From: Pomacea canaliculata
Taxonomy: Eukaryota > Mollusca > Gastropoda > Architaenioglossa > Ampullariidae
Reading direction: 5' to 3'
Assembly: GCF_003073045.1 (NCBI RefSeq)
Contig: NC_037600.1
Coordinates: 13,659,188-13,723,187 of the forward strand
DNA length: 64,000 nt
Shown: positions 33,548 through 46,000 of the stretch, one piece after another
Position numbering within the stretch: the first letter of the stretch is position 1
How the letters are laid out: every line of letters begins with the position of its first letter
Translations under genes and position numbers: made by a program
The notes under the pieces: model-generated
Told to the model about the DNA's origin: nothing
The model's input: the letters and a program-made list of their open reading frames with translations, nothing else
The model's database searches: none

Positions 33548-34798
33548 GAAGAGGTTAAGATATAAGTGGGCTGGACAGGCTTTGTTAGGGTTATTAGGTC
33601 AGACTATAAACTTCAGGGGTGGGGAGCATTTCTCCAAGCATTCCTCCAAGCTCAGGGTAAACAATCTTTCCATCCCAAAATCCTTTTTGTACACACATTT
33701 CACAGCCATAATAGCTGGAATGACCTTTCACTTGCTTTACAAACGCACGAGTAGGTGTATCACAGATAAAACAAGAAATTAATCTGTACACACTGAGGGA
33801 TACCTTCTAGTTCCACTGGCCCTGCTGTAATTCTGTCATATCCCTTACAAGGTCTTGTAAAAAAACTATTAACATCTTCGGGTTTTCTATCCCCAAGTAC
33901 AAGCCAATTACAAAAGGGTCAGTTTTACAGGACTAATATATTTTCCCCAGAATAGGCCAAAACTGATTACATGAGGAATGAAAGAGTGGCAGACCATTGA
34001 TATTTACTTGTATAATAGGTTTCAGAATTTGTGGTTATTATATTTTTCAGAAATAATACTCCTCACAAAAAAACTGGATGGGAAGAAGAGAAGTATCATC
34101 AGAAACAAAGATGCACATGCATGCACACACATTGGATGATAACACTCCATATACTTGGTGTTTTCTTTTTTATTTGCTGGTTCAATCTTCAACAAAAAAT
34201 ATGAATTTTTATCATATTGTGCTCTGCAAACTGGTGACCGAACTACAGTGAAGAAATAAGAAAATTAAATACTTCAGGTAGCGAAGATTGTAAAAATAAA
34301 CTTAAAAGAATTGTGCTCTTGGATAATTAAGAGAGGAAGACCATAAAATTAACAACAGTATGAAGGAAAGGAGAGAAGCATAATTAATCGAGAAAAGTTG
34401 TTTGATGGTTGATGACTAAGACTAAAAATGATAAGGACAACTGATGCATGTTGAGGACTGCTGACAATGTTGATCTTACAGTATCTTGGTGTGAACAAAG
34501 TGGATAAACGGCATCAGATTCTGCGAAATCCATGACAATTTCAGCATGAAAGTCTTTACATGTAATTTGTAACAACTTGTCTTCACTTCATCACAATTAA
34601 AATAGTGGAGTATAAAAATAAAAATTAAGATCAAGTATGTATGCCAATCCTTGTATCATAGGCATCAGTGAGGTAGTATAATTATTGCAATCTTTTCATA
34701 AAAAAAAATTCTACTTAGCTCTTAACAGTCATTTTTGTCATAGTCTGTTGCAGACAGGGCAAGCTTTAATTGTTATTCATCAGTCCTCATATGCAAGA
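33548..34798. other. No feature recognised
   Basis: Short frames only. I see nothing I can support. Confidence 0.35.
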
Positions 34799-34800
34799 AG

Positions 34801-34953
34801 CCCCAATTGGACTATCGTCACGATAGTGCATGTAAATTTTGATGCAGGGGCCCCCCTTTTTGCAGAACCATGTCGTACAATAGCTGGCTTTTTGGAGTCC
34901 CCGTATCCTAATTTTCATCTGCTATCCTGATAATAGTCCAGTTGGGGTTTCCT
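34801..34953. mobile_element. Foldback MITE with about 35-bp inverted termini
   Basis: The left end ccccaattggactatcgtca pairs with the right end read in reverse (ccccaactggactattatca). The match continues imperfectly through gatag and catg. The body is about 150 bases with no coding capacity. No clear target-site duplication was found, so the superfamily is unknown. Confidence 0.6.
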
Positions 34954-34959
34954 GCATAC

Positions 34960-36850
34960 AAAAGTTCTGGTGTATAGGAAATGCACACTATATTCATGTA
35001 CTTCAAGGTAGTGAAATACATATGCATGAATGAAAAATTGTTTGCATGCTGATTTAACCTCAGTTTGTATGTGTGCGAGTCTGTAGGTGTAGTTACACTC
35101 TATTATTCAAGAGACTGGTGAAAAATATTGTACGATGCAGAGGATGTAATGAATACATTATATATTCAACTAAAAATAAAATGGTGAGACATAAGGTGCC
35201 TGCCACTACAGGCTGGCAAGGAGTGGGATTAGTATAAACATAGCACATACATCAAGAAATCCAACTATTGCTTATGTTAAGGACAGCAATATAAATGAGC
35301 AGCAGAAATAAAACCATAAATCTCTGATAGAAACTGAAAAGGACAAGAATTGGAAAAGAAGAAGACTGTGAAAGGAGAAAAGATTTTAAGCTGCAGACTT
35401 TATTTTTTTAAAGTTTGCAAATTGTGCAATTCAGAAAAAAATAAGTAAAAGCCAGAATACTGAATAAAAATATGACTTGTGGAAAGACAGTAAATCATAC
35501 CATTAAAAAAAATACTTTCCAGTTGTCAATATTTCCTGATGGTGCAGATGCTAACTTTCTCCCCACCAGGATGTCAATGCTGCTTTGACTAGAATTTTAA
35601 AAACACGCATATCTCTACTTAACATTTCAAGGATTCTTTAAAGAAATTTTGTTAAGCATAAAAATTATCATAAACACTGCTCCTAAATCAAAACTTTTCC
35701 TTTTGAAACAGTTTATCTCAAATTGTAATGATCTGGAAAATACAAAGAACTTCATGTAACATCGTCTGAGGTGGATGAATATCCAAAAGCATGTCCAGGT
35801 AGTGAAACGTTCTACTGGAACTGCTCTTTTTGAATGAAGCACATGACTGAACATATGCTACAGCAGCATCCAACTGTGTGTTGCCTCACTGCAGATCACA
35901 CAGGTGCATGTAAAGATTATAAGCACGGGATTTTTTCCAAGGTACCAGGAAAAATGAAATTTCATTAAAACATATCATTCTTTGTGACTTGGCACTTTTT
36001 AGTCGCCTAATCACCTAGCAGGTGATCCACAATCTGCAGAAAGATACTTTGTGATAATTTGCACCTTATATCAGAAGTACACTATCTTTATGTTGCAACA
36101 CGTGCTAGATCTCACTTTTCTAGCACCTCTAAGATTCCTGAAGTGGTGTCAAACCACCTAGTGGTATCCAGAAGCTTGCACAGTGGATGTACACAAGATG
36201 CTATGTTGCATTCCATGCACCACAGCTGTGGAATTAAAGTCAGTCTGTCAATCACAGTGGAAGTGGTCTTTGTCGTGTTCTGCTGTTAAGGAAGTTTGAA
36301 ATTTTTAAATGAGAGTTTTAACTCGTTGCAGTAAACTTTTCTTTGCAGATGTCAATTCTTAACAGCAGCCACGATGCAGTTCTGTAACACTTCTCTTTTC
36401 CTTTCCAATCAGAAGGTTCTTAAGCATTTGCAGAAGCTGGAATAGACATTAAAAGTCTTACGAGGTCTTTGACTAGTCATGCTAGTTGTCCATCTCAACA
36501 TCCATGCCTCATAAATAATGTCGAAATTAACATGAAATAAATTACACACAGCCCTCAGAAGTTTTTGCCAAGAAGCTCTTGAAATGAAGTAGCCTCAGTG
36601 CTAATTCTTCCAATATGATTCACAGCAGGTGAATTCTGTCACAGGCAGAGAATCCAAAATGAACATTGTTGTCGTGTCAGGATGTGCACCCAGGACGTAT
36701 CCTTGAAAGCAATTCAGTAGTGACTTCACCAGTCATGTTCAAATACATTTCACTTCCTGTCACCTCTGGCACACATCGCAGAATCCACATGCACAAACCA
36801 TTTTGGCAGCTTGGGAGAATAAAATACACCATGAGGTCAAGAGGATGATG
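34960..36850. other. No gene recognised; includes probable 3' UTR
   Basis: The part nearest 36850 is downstream of the stop of the PH-domain gene and probably contains its 3' UTR. No coding region is supported. Confidence 0.35.
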
Positions 36851-36851
36851 G

Positions 36852-38481
36852 TCAGATAATGCCAGATCTGAATGTCTCGCTGGTTCCCACGTTCTCGATG
36901 TGACCCCCTCTTGCTCTCAATACTTTCTGTTCCAGAAGACTTTTCCATGCTGCCTTATCTTCTAGTGTTGGAGCTCGAAAGATTATTTTCTGTGAAGCTG
37001 GAATGGTGTTGCTTGGACTTGTGTAATGTTGCAACAGAATCTCTGTAGCTGTTAAATAATCCAAATCAGTTTTATTATTTTTTAATCACTTTAACATCAG
37101 CACATAGTAGGTCTCAAATCTTAGTGTATCTACATATATATTTGTAAACATTTAGTTGCTGAGTGTTAATGCTTATTTCTTCCATGGGAAGATGAAAACA
37201 TAGCAAAATATAAAAAATATTTTGTAATTCTTGTGAAGAAATTCATCTCTTCTACAAAAATAAAAATGGAAAATGTCTGATCTTTATGTATTAATAACTG
37301 TATTAATCATGATAAAAATTTTACAAAATACTCACAATGTTTTCTGCTTGTTTCTATGCTACATATGTTTCGCAGCAGAATGGGTTCAGATACAACATGC
37401 AGCTGTCCGCCCTTGTCTGGCTTCAGCAACATAAGAATGTCTGAAAACAGCACCATTATCACCTGCAAGCAAAGACGATATGCACCTGAAGCAGATATCC
37501 ATCCAGACATGTCACACAATAAAGACTAAACACAAAAGAAAATACCTAACTGATAAGCAAAATTTTTTCATTTGTGTACAGCATAATTTAAATATTGGGT
37601 ACTAGTAAAAAAAGACAACATGAAGAAACGCGTTAACTAGTGTGGATCTAATATAAGCTGTAGCCTGATTGGCTATACCAGAAAACACACTGAAGAAACG
37701 CACCTTAGCCCACTGGCCACTGCTCCAGTGAAAAACATCTCCCTGGAAGATGATGTGTCGATCTTCTTGGCTTAGCTGAAACACCTGTAATGAAATGTCA
37801 CTATGAAATTGAAAATCAACTGAATTGTTTGTCTTAAGAGCACACTGTAAACAGCTCGTTCCTGCTAAATAATGTTTAGTTCAAAAAATGATTCTGAATA
37901 AACAGAAATAAAATTTCTTACTAGACACTTTTGAGGAAATACAAGTCTATCTTCAAGTTCTTTCACTTCACGATCAAAGGATCGTAATGTCTGCAGTGAT
38001 GATGATGGCACCAATGGCAGATTTTCTTGACTGTGTCTGCTGCCACAATTAATGCTGCCTGCAAGAAAGCAATGAACAGATCCTGGTTAACAATGCTTCT
38101 GTAAAGCATCTTTAACAGCTACGTCAAAGTAGAATATGACTACAGTTATGCAAGAGTGCTTATTTTCAAAAGAAAAGATTTGCAAGTCTATTGTATACAT
38201 TTACTACCCGTATTTTAAAAAGAAATGTTTAATTTTCAACAAAAGATAGTCTCTGAGGGAAAAAAAAACTGTAGCAGAAGGGAGACAACCCATCCACACT
38301 TACCTTGCATGTTGTGATACCTCAAACAATATGCATTATATGACTTAAAAACTGCCTTTATACCTTTAGATGAGCCGTCAGAAGATGATGCCAAGCCGCC
38401 TCTTCCAGAACATCCACTGCTGCTGGAACTCTTGGTGTGGGAGGACAGTGATGTCAGGCTCTGGACCCTAGCATTGCTCAT
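36852..38481 (-). CDS. 3' exons of a RhoGEF-type PH-domain protein
   Basis: Five exons with consistent phases: 38481-38364, 38058-37922, 37784-37704, 37462-37336 and 37048-36852 (TGA). The first two encode a Ser-rich stretch and DREVKELEDRLVFPQKC. The next three encode a PH domain: IIFQGDVFHWSSGQWAK, then VLFSDILMLLKPDKGGQLHV with VSEPILLRNIC, then IIFRAPTLEDKAAWKSLLEQ. This PH subtype follows the catalytic DH domain of Rho guanine-nucleotide exchange factors and binds phosphoinositides. An exon like the end of a DH domain lies just upstream (38876-38783), but its phase does not fit the 38481 exon. The gene could start at ATG 38481 (an in-frame stop lies just before it) or be truncated. I cannot assign the exact RhoGEF family. 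Confidence 0.7.
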
Positions 38482-38782
38482 GCTGGTGATGTTGGTGACA
38501 GTTGTTCATAACTGAATGCAAACAGGAAAAAAACTTTAGATCAAAATAATGAGTGAAATCTAAAAATCCTTCCAAGTGGTTCAACATAAATGAATAAAGT
38601 GGGTGGAGGGCATAAAGTTAAACACCTGATTGATCAAGTTTATAAAAATTTACATGTATGCAGTCTTAGTGACTGAAAGACACTCGGTTTTGACATCTCA
38701 GAAAGCATTATGTTTGACAGAACCCCTTGCACTTGTTTAGAATGTGAGGTGTTGCCTGGAAAGATGCATTATTTGTTCTCAC

Positions 38783-38876
38783 CTTGAATCACCTGCTTCA
38801 GAGTAGCGTGATCAGGACTCTGTGGCGGGGTGTGAAGGAAGATGTCCTGGAGGACCACAAACAGCTCCCTGATGTG
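38783..38876 (-). CDS. Exon resembling the end of a DH (RhoGEF) domain
   Basis: Acceptor ttgcag, donor G|GTGAGA. It encodes HIRELFVVLQDIFLHTPPQS followed by PDHATLKQV. The pattern LL-K-DIF-L-HTPP-PDH resembles the last conserved helix of DH domains. It probably belongs to the PH-domain gene downstream, but joining them needs an unseen exon or a one-base correction. Confidence 0.45.
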
Positions 38877-39159
38877 CTGCAACATAAAAACACAAATTCA
38901 AGACAGGGTAAACTGATAACTGTTCCAAGCATGTGCTTTGTTGTCGACTGGCTACCCCTACACTACAGCCAACAATTAAAAAAAAATCTGAATTTACAGA
39001 AAATACATGTTTCTACAATGGTGCTTCCCAGCAAATATGCTAAAGCCGACATGTTGTATACCTTCTGAACCGGCATTCTCTCCCCTAGCTCACTATGCAA
39101 GTCAAAGGCCTATGCTATCAATAGCTTTACGAGCTTTTTTTTTAAACTAAACCAGGTCA

Positions 39160-39300
39160 CCCTTTTTCGTATCGTTGACTGCCATTGGCTTATATCGTGG
39201 TTTCCGGTACAAAAGTTAAAACAACGTGATCCGATTGGTTTGTAACCCTAACAATGAGCACTTCCGTCATCTCCAAAATGGCTGACATTTGTTGATTCAT
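39160..39300. promoter_or_regulatory. Possible promoter with CCAAT and YY1-like sites
   Basis: It has two attgg motifs (inverted CCAAT) near 39184 and 39235 and ccaaaatggctgac, similar to a YY1 site, near 39275. It lies between the PH-domain gene and the last KDZ exon. Motif evidence only. Confidence 0.25.
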
Positions 39301-40001
39301 TCCAATTCGGTTTGCTCTTGACGCTTAGTTCGCTGAATATCGTCTAATTTACGAGTGAAAATAATAAATCTTGGTGTGATAAACATTCTCAGAAGCTATA
39401 AAAGCGAAATAAAGCGACTTCACCACGAAATAAAACGAGCGTTTGGAAATATCAAAATATTTGATCACATCCATTAAGTCTCTTTATATTTTCATCATTT
39501 ATTACCAACTTCTGGATAACAGCAGTGACAAGATAGATTATAGTGGGTGTAGAAAATCTATTTTCTACTTTTAGTGTGTTTGGTGAACTTATGCACTGAT
39601 GACCAGTAATGAGAAGAAGCGCCAGAAAGCTAAGTTTTAAGATTATATCTGAATAATACTTGTAACTATTCCTTTATGTATGTATGCACTCTTGGTTTAA
39701 TTATATTCTTTTGACTCATACTAAAGTATCTGTATTGAAGGAATGTGTCATAATTAGGTGTGTGTGGGCGAAGGCAAGATGAATGCATGAATCCATTGCG
39801 TGCAGAGCCCACATTTAGTTCATTACAGTGGGGTTTTTTTTTATAACGATGTAAGATAACATTCAATATTTATTTTCCCTCTCCCCACATGCAAAGTAGG
39901 AATGCTATCTACTTTAATTTACCATGAGTACTTTGATTCAAGCCTGAGCAATCATGTTTGCACCCTTAGAAAACCATTGAGAACATAAACTGTTTACTCA
40001 C

Positions 40002-43000
40002 GAGCTTCTGCCAGCTGCATCAAACTGAAGCTTCTTTCAGCAGCCACTGCTCTCATCTGTTCTAGCACCAGCTTTCGTTTGCTGATAACAGCTGATGCTA
40101 GCATTTCTTAGTACTGCTGCTTTCTTTGGATGGTCTCACAAAGCCAAGCTGATTTTCCAGCTTTGTTACCTTGACAGCCAGTCTATGTGGATAGTAGATA
40201 AAAACGGTACATGCAATATCACAGTTACAGGTTTTATTATTAGTGATACAACTTGCACCTCTAATCCTGTGTTTCAGATGATCACTTCATGTTATTGACA
40301 TACATAAGTTGACAACCAGACACAGTTATTGAGTAGCACATAGTAAGTACTATAAAAGAAAAAAAAATCTACATACACACTAAGTTCAGCGCTGCTTTCA
40401 GCTGACTCTTCTGAGGGTTCAGAAGCTGACCTGCACAAGACAGCAGTTTGCATTACTGCATGTGTGACTCTCTTCTCTATACATACCTGAACAGGTCAAA
40501 TGACAAGCACAAAATGAAACATAGTAAACTGATAAGAAAGAAAAAATATAGTTTTAAATGCACATAAACATAACATAAAAAACCTTGTTATGGTTATAAC
40601 TTGGCTGTATATGAACAAAATTACCCTTGCCTGACAACAGGAAAGAGGGAACACAGAGAAACTTACTGTTTTTGATACAGCTGAAATAATGTCAGGATGT
40701 AATTATCCTTTTCATTGGAAGACACTGACAAATAGACAAGAAAGAAACAGGCATATTCATATTCATTACAGATGAAAAATAAATGACATACACAAGTAAT
40801 GCTGATCAGTTGTAATTCAATTTATCTTGGTGCATACTTAGGCCATAGAAAAGTAAAGTTAAAAAATAATTGTTTAACACCACAGTGTCTTCTACTTTCC
40901 CTTACTAAAACAATATAATTGACAATAGTTCTACAAATTACCATCATTTCTCCTGCATGTTTCTTTTTCCTCACAGCGCCATTGTGAAATCTTTGTGACA
41001 TCCACAGGTTCTGTTAAATGATAAATACAAATATTTGCAATTTGATGATAGCAGAAGGTTTTGTCATATCTTAGCTAACAAGTCTCCAAAAACAAACATG
41101 CCTACTAACCCTGTAAGGAGCGTGTCAATTCCTGAAACTGAGCCTTAGAGTCTTGTTTGGTGCTCTCTGTTTTAGCCATTTTTTGCACAAAATGTTTGCC
41201 TGTTAACCATATAGAAATATGTCATTTTTTTGGACAAACTAATCTGGTCAACTAAGAGTACAGATTAATGCAAAAAGGATTATATTATTGCTTTTGTTTT
41301 AATTTTTTGATTAAAAAACTATCAGTCATATAACTTGATCCTCCAGCCATCAAAGAAAATTAAAGGAATACATTGCATAAAAACAAAACAACAAAATTGT
41401 TGTTTACTAACCTAATCGCTTGCGTAACCTTGAAGCATAGTGGAGGAGTGCATCAGTTAGTAAATCGACTCTCCTCTGTGGCGTCATCATTTTACTGATT
41501 GAGGAAAATTTTCTTAGGTATGACCAGAGGCGCTCAACCGTTTCACCATCTGTCAGACCTATCCCAGCTGCCGTTCGTGGGCCATACTCTAGCTGTGAAA
41601 AGTTATCTGTATTAATACCTAATTGGTACCACTCGACTGTTATTAACAAGAAATTGAGTCTCTGCATTCTTTAATATCTTTGTAGGGGTTTTTTTTTTGG
41701 ATATTTTTACATGTAATCACTGTTTTTCATTTATTTTAGTTTTTCAGTGAATATTTAAAAATGACACCTCTGAGTGAGCAGTGGGCATTTGTCATGATAC
41801 CTAAAAGAAATCTAGTCCAGCTGTGAATGTTACCTGACATGCCATCTTATGACCAAAGCTGTGGAAAATAGGCAAGAGAATTGTACGCGTGATGCAGCTC
41901 TCTCTTCTCTGTTGGTTTTCTGCAACATAAATATTTGACACAATTCAATCATTACTTGAACTGTGCACCACTTATACATTTACATCAGATATGATAATGA
42001 AAATAAATCAAACCATTGGCAGCTACAAAAGGTATGTTCGAGCCAGCTATCAGTCAGTATATGACAACAATGAGTTCACAAAAAACACCCTGTTCCTGGA
42101 GGTCTTTCATGCTCATGTTACCAAAGTGGTTTATTTATGCTGATGGAAAGCAAATCTCATCAGAAGCATGTTATGTGCTCAGGTTTACTCAAAAGCAAAC
42201 CAGCATCTAGTTCCTGAAAACAAAATTCAGGAATGTCACTGACTTTATCCTTTAAGGGGAGAAACAAGTGCAAACAACTATTCTCAAACCTTCACTGCAC
42301 CAAATACACCATATATCTGCCAAATGCATGTGCATACAATAACAATTTTTGGTACACAAACCTTCAAATGTGCAGACAGAACACATGCAATGTCATACAT
42401 GATGGAGATTTTATGCGGATGCTCTTGCAGCAGTTTCTCCATCAGGTAGACAGCATATCCCAATCTGAAAACAGCATTATTATTATTATTATTATTATTA
42501 TTATGTCTATTTGTACCATAGCTAAAAGATTTATGACCAAGCCCATAAGGACAAAAGATATGGGAACTGTTCAAAAAGTAAACAAAAGTCATCAAAAGAC
42601 GAGTCCGTTACAACCTTTCGCCATGCTTCAGGCTGAAGAAACGATGGGGAAACTCGTGCCTGCTGCACGCACAGCCAAACACAGCGGTCTCGTCCAGCTT
42701 TTCTGTTCTGGACTTTGACCTGTTACTTCCTGCCTGGAAGTCACTACAGTCCTGTAAAACAATGACATGTGAGTGATTCAGTCTTGCAGCATATAATTCT
42801 GACACCCTAAGCTTAACAACTGTTGAAACATGCCTTTCTAAACCATCATATTATAATTGTAAACATGTAAAAAAAAATAATGATTAACCACTCCATGTAA
42901 AATATCTCAAATAAATAATAAATAGCCTCTAAATCTCAAACAAACTTATACTCTGAATAGCTTACCCCAGCTCCTTTCTTGGAGTGGCAAACATAGTTAC

Positions 43001-46000
43001 TGACAAAGGCATCGACCTCTGTCTGGTCCAAAAAGTACCTCCCTCTGTGAAACGGCTCACCAGGGCTTTTCCCCGATGATTTTTTTCTAACGAGACCAAA
43101 ATTGGCATCAAATGAAAATATTTTGCTCTGAAAGAAAACAAGATCAAAGTTAAAAAAACAGCAAAGTACAAAGCATTCATTGACACACATGCAAATAATA
43201 CAGAAAAAAAAATACAGCAAGCGAAAGAACCCGAATAATACTCACATTTTCAGACAACACTAGCTGACTTCCACCAACTGCAAGGTCTTTTGCATTAATG
43301 TCGATGTCTTCTTTGATCACCTACATTTGACATAAAAATTTCTTTTGTATGGTAATTACATCTTTTATATATTTCTATCATCATTGTTATTACAACCTTG
43401 CAATAATTTGACCCCATTTACTGAATATTAAAAACTTACATGGCAGGCAGGACACTCAGTTCCATCATCAAGATCTGGATCTATATGTTGTAGCTGCTGC
43501 AACTGGTACTTATGACGCATGTACATTGTAAATGCATCGGTTATTAGGGCCTGATATACTCCATTAACCTGCAATACATACATGAGGTTAGGCCAAACCA
43601 ATTAAAATATAAAATAATGATGAAGCAGGATGCCAAAAGCAATTTCTGTACTAGCAAATGAGTTATCTATATGAACTCATAAGTGCAGCAGACTTTCTAG
43701 GCTAACACATCGCACGTGCAATCATTTACACAGAGGACCTATTCTATCTATCTATTCCTCTTCGTGCATCAGGTTGCACATAAGGCCTCAACCAGAGTCC
43801 GCCACCGATGTCGATCGGCTGAAACCCGCTCTAGGTGACCCCATGTCCAGCCCTTTCCTTTCATCTCCCTTTCCACTGTTCTTCTCCAAGTTTCCTTTGG
43901 GCGGCCTCTTTTTCTTCGGCCGTCTGGAGTCCATCGTAAGGCGACTCTGGAAAGGTCTGCTGTCTGCTGGCGGAGCACATGTCCAATCCATCGCCAACGC
44001 CTTCGTTGAACCTGCGTGGTGATGGACTCGGTTTCAGTTCTTCGGTGGAGTTCTTCGTTGCTGATGGTATTTGGCCAAAAGATGTTAAGTATGCGCCTGA
44101 GGCATCTGTTTTGGAAGACGTCAAGCTTGTTACTGATGGTTTTGGTCATCTTCCAGGATTCTGATCCGTAAAGGAGGGTGCTGATCACATTTGACTTGAA
44201 GATTCTCAGTTTGATCTTCTGGCTGATGTTTTTTGCCTTCCATGTGCTTCCTGAGTGAGGCGAAGGCCTGGCTGGCTTTCGCCAGTCGGGCTCGAATCTC
44301 CACCTCCGCATCCCAGTGTTTGACATTTTGGACCCAAGATAGGTGAAACTGTCAACTTCCTCAATCTCTTCTCCATTTAGTTTGATGCCGTCTTGGACTC
44401 TGGCGTTCACTCTCATACTTTCGCTTTCTTTGTGCTGACCTTCAAGCCAAGGTTTCCAGCTGTTTCTGAGAAGGCCTTGTTTTTCATGCATGTCTTGGTG
44501 GCGGTGTGACAGCAGGGCAATGTCATCAGCAAAGTCCAAGTCTTCCAGCGTTGTTGTTGCTGTCATAGTCATGGTCCATCTGATCCCTCTCCTCTCACTG
44601 TCGGTGGAAGTCTTCATGATCCAGTCCATGGCCAGGATGAAGAGGAACGGCGACAGAATGCAGCCCTGCTTCACCCCGGTACTGACGTTGAAGGGGTCTG
44701 TGAGCTCCGTGTCACAGACAACCTGGGATTTGAAATCGCTGTACAGCATTGCAATGACCTGAACAAGTTTTGCAGGGACTCCGTAATGCCTCAGGATCTT
44801 CCATAAGGACTCGCGGTGGATGCTGTCAAAAGCCTTCTCCAGGTCGATGAAATTGATGTACAGCGGTGTGTTCCATTCATTGCTCTGCTCCAGAATTCTG
44901 TCGCAGAATGAAGATGTGTTCGGAGCAGGATCGCCCAGGACGAAATCCTGCTTGCTGTGGTCGGAGGTCTTTCTCAAGAGTTGCCGTCAGTCTTGACAAA
45001 ACAATCTTGCTGAGACCTTGCTGGTGAGGGAAAGAAGTGTTATGCCCTCCAATTATTGCAGTCTCCAAGATCTCCTTTCTTGGGTAACTTGAAGATGAGC
45101 CCTGTCTTCCAAGCAACAGGGAGCTGCCCTGATTCCAAACTTGCTTGAAGATTTCAGTCAGCTTGGGAGCTGTCACATTTATATCTGCTTTCAACATCTC
45201 TGCTGTTATTCCATCTGCCCCTGGTGCTTTGCCGCTCTTCATTGTCTTGACTGCTGCTGTCACTTCTTTCCAGCTTGGTGGTCTGTGCAGATGTCAAGGT
45301 CTATAGCTGCTGGCTGGATGTCTGCAAGCTGAGGGGGATCTGGTCTGTTCAGAACCGACTCAAAATGTTCCTTCCAGCGCTGTAGTTTTTCTGCCTCTCC
45401 TCGATGACATTACCGTTCACGTCTTTCACTGCACATCACTGTTCTTAAAACCCGTTGTTTAGCTGTTTGTTTATCTTGTATAGTGTCTTCAGGTCATTTT
45501 TACTTGCTGCATTTTCTGCTTCATCTGCCAGTTCTCTATGTGGTCTCTTTTGTCGGTTCTTGCCATCCTCTTTACCTCTTTGTTTAGTTTTGCATATCTT
45601 TGTCTGAGTTGTTCTTTCAGGCGTTCAGATCTGGTGCTGTTGATTCTTTGTTTGGCTGACTTTCTCTCTTCTATCTTCTTCCATGTCTCTTCTCTGATCC
45701 ACTGTTCTTTCTTTTTCCGTTGGAAGCCCAGTATTTTCTCTCCTGATTCCTGTAAGACTCGATTGAAGTCGTCTAAGGTCATCTCTTGTTGGTCTCCTAG
45801 TGCTTGGAACCTGTTTCTTTACTTCCATAGCAAAGGCCCTTTCGATGACTGGATTTTTCAGTTTGCCAGAGTCCACTCTCTGCTGACGTGCCTGTTTTTC
45901 CTCGTGATCGACGTAGCTTCAGGGAAACTGTGGCTATCACAAGAGTGTGGTCACTGGCAACGTCTGCTCCTCTGTAGGCTCTAACATCTTGAAGTGAGCT

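Noticed and set aside
38364..38876. Direct splice of the DH-like exon to the Ser-rich exon before the PH domain
   Set aside because: The donor at 38783 is phase 1, while the next exon is open only in another frame. The two were listed separately.
39270..39300. Five-codon ATG frame at aaaatggctgac as a start codon
   Set aside because: It stops after five codons. The motif is better read as a possible YY1 site.
44490..44762. Plus-strand frames across the RTE element
   Set aside because: Antisense to the reverse transcriptase, with no independent support.
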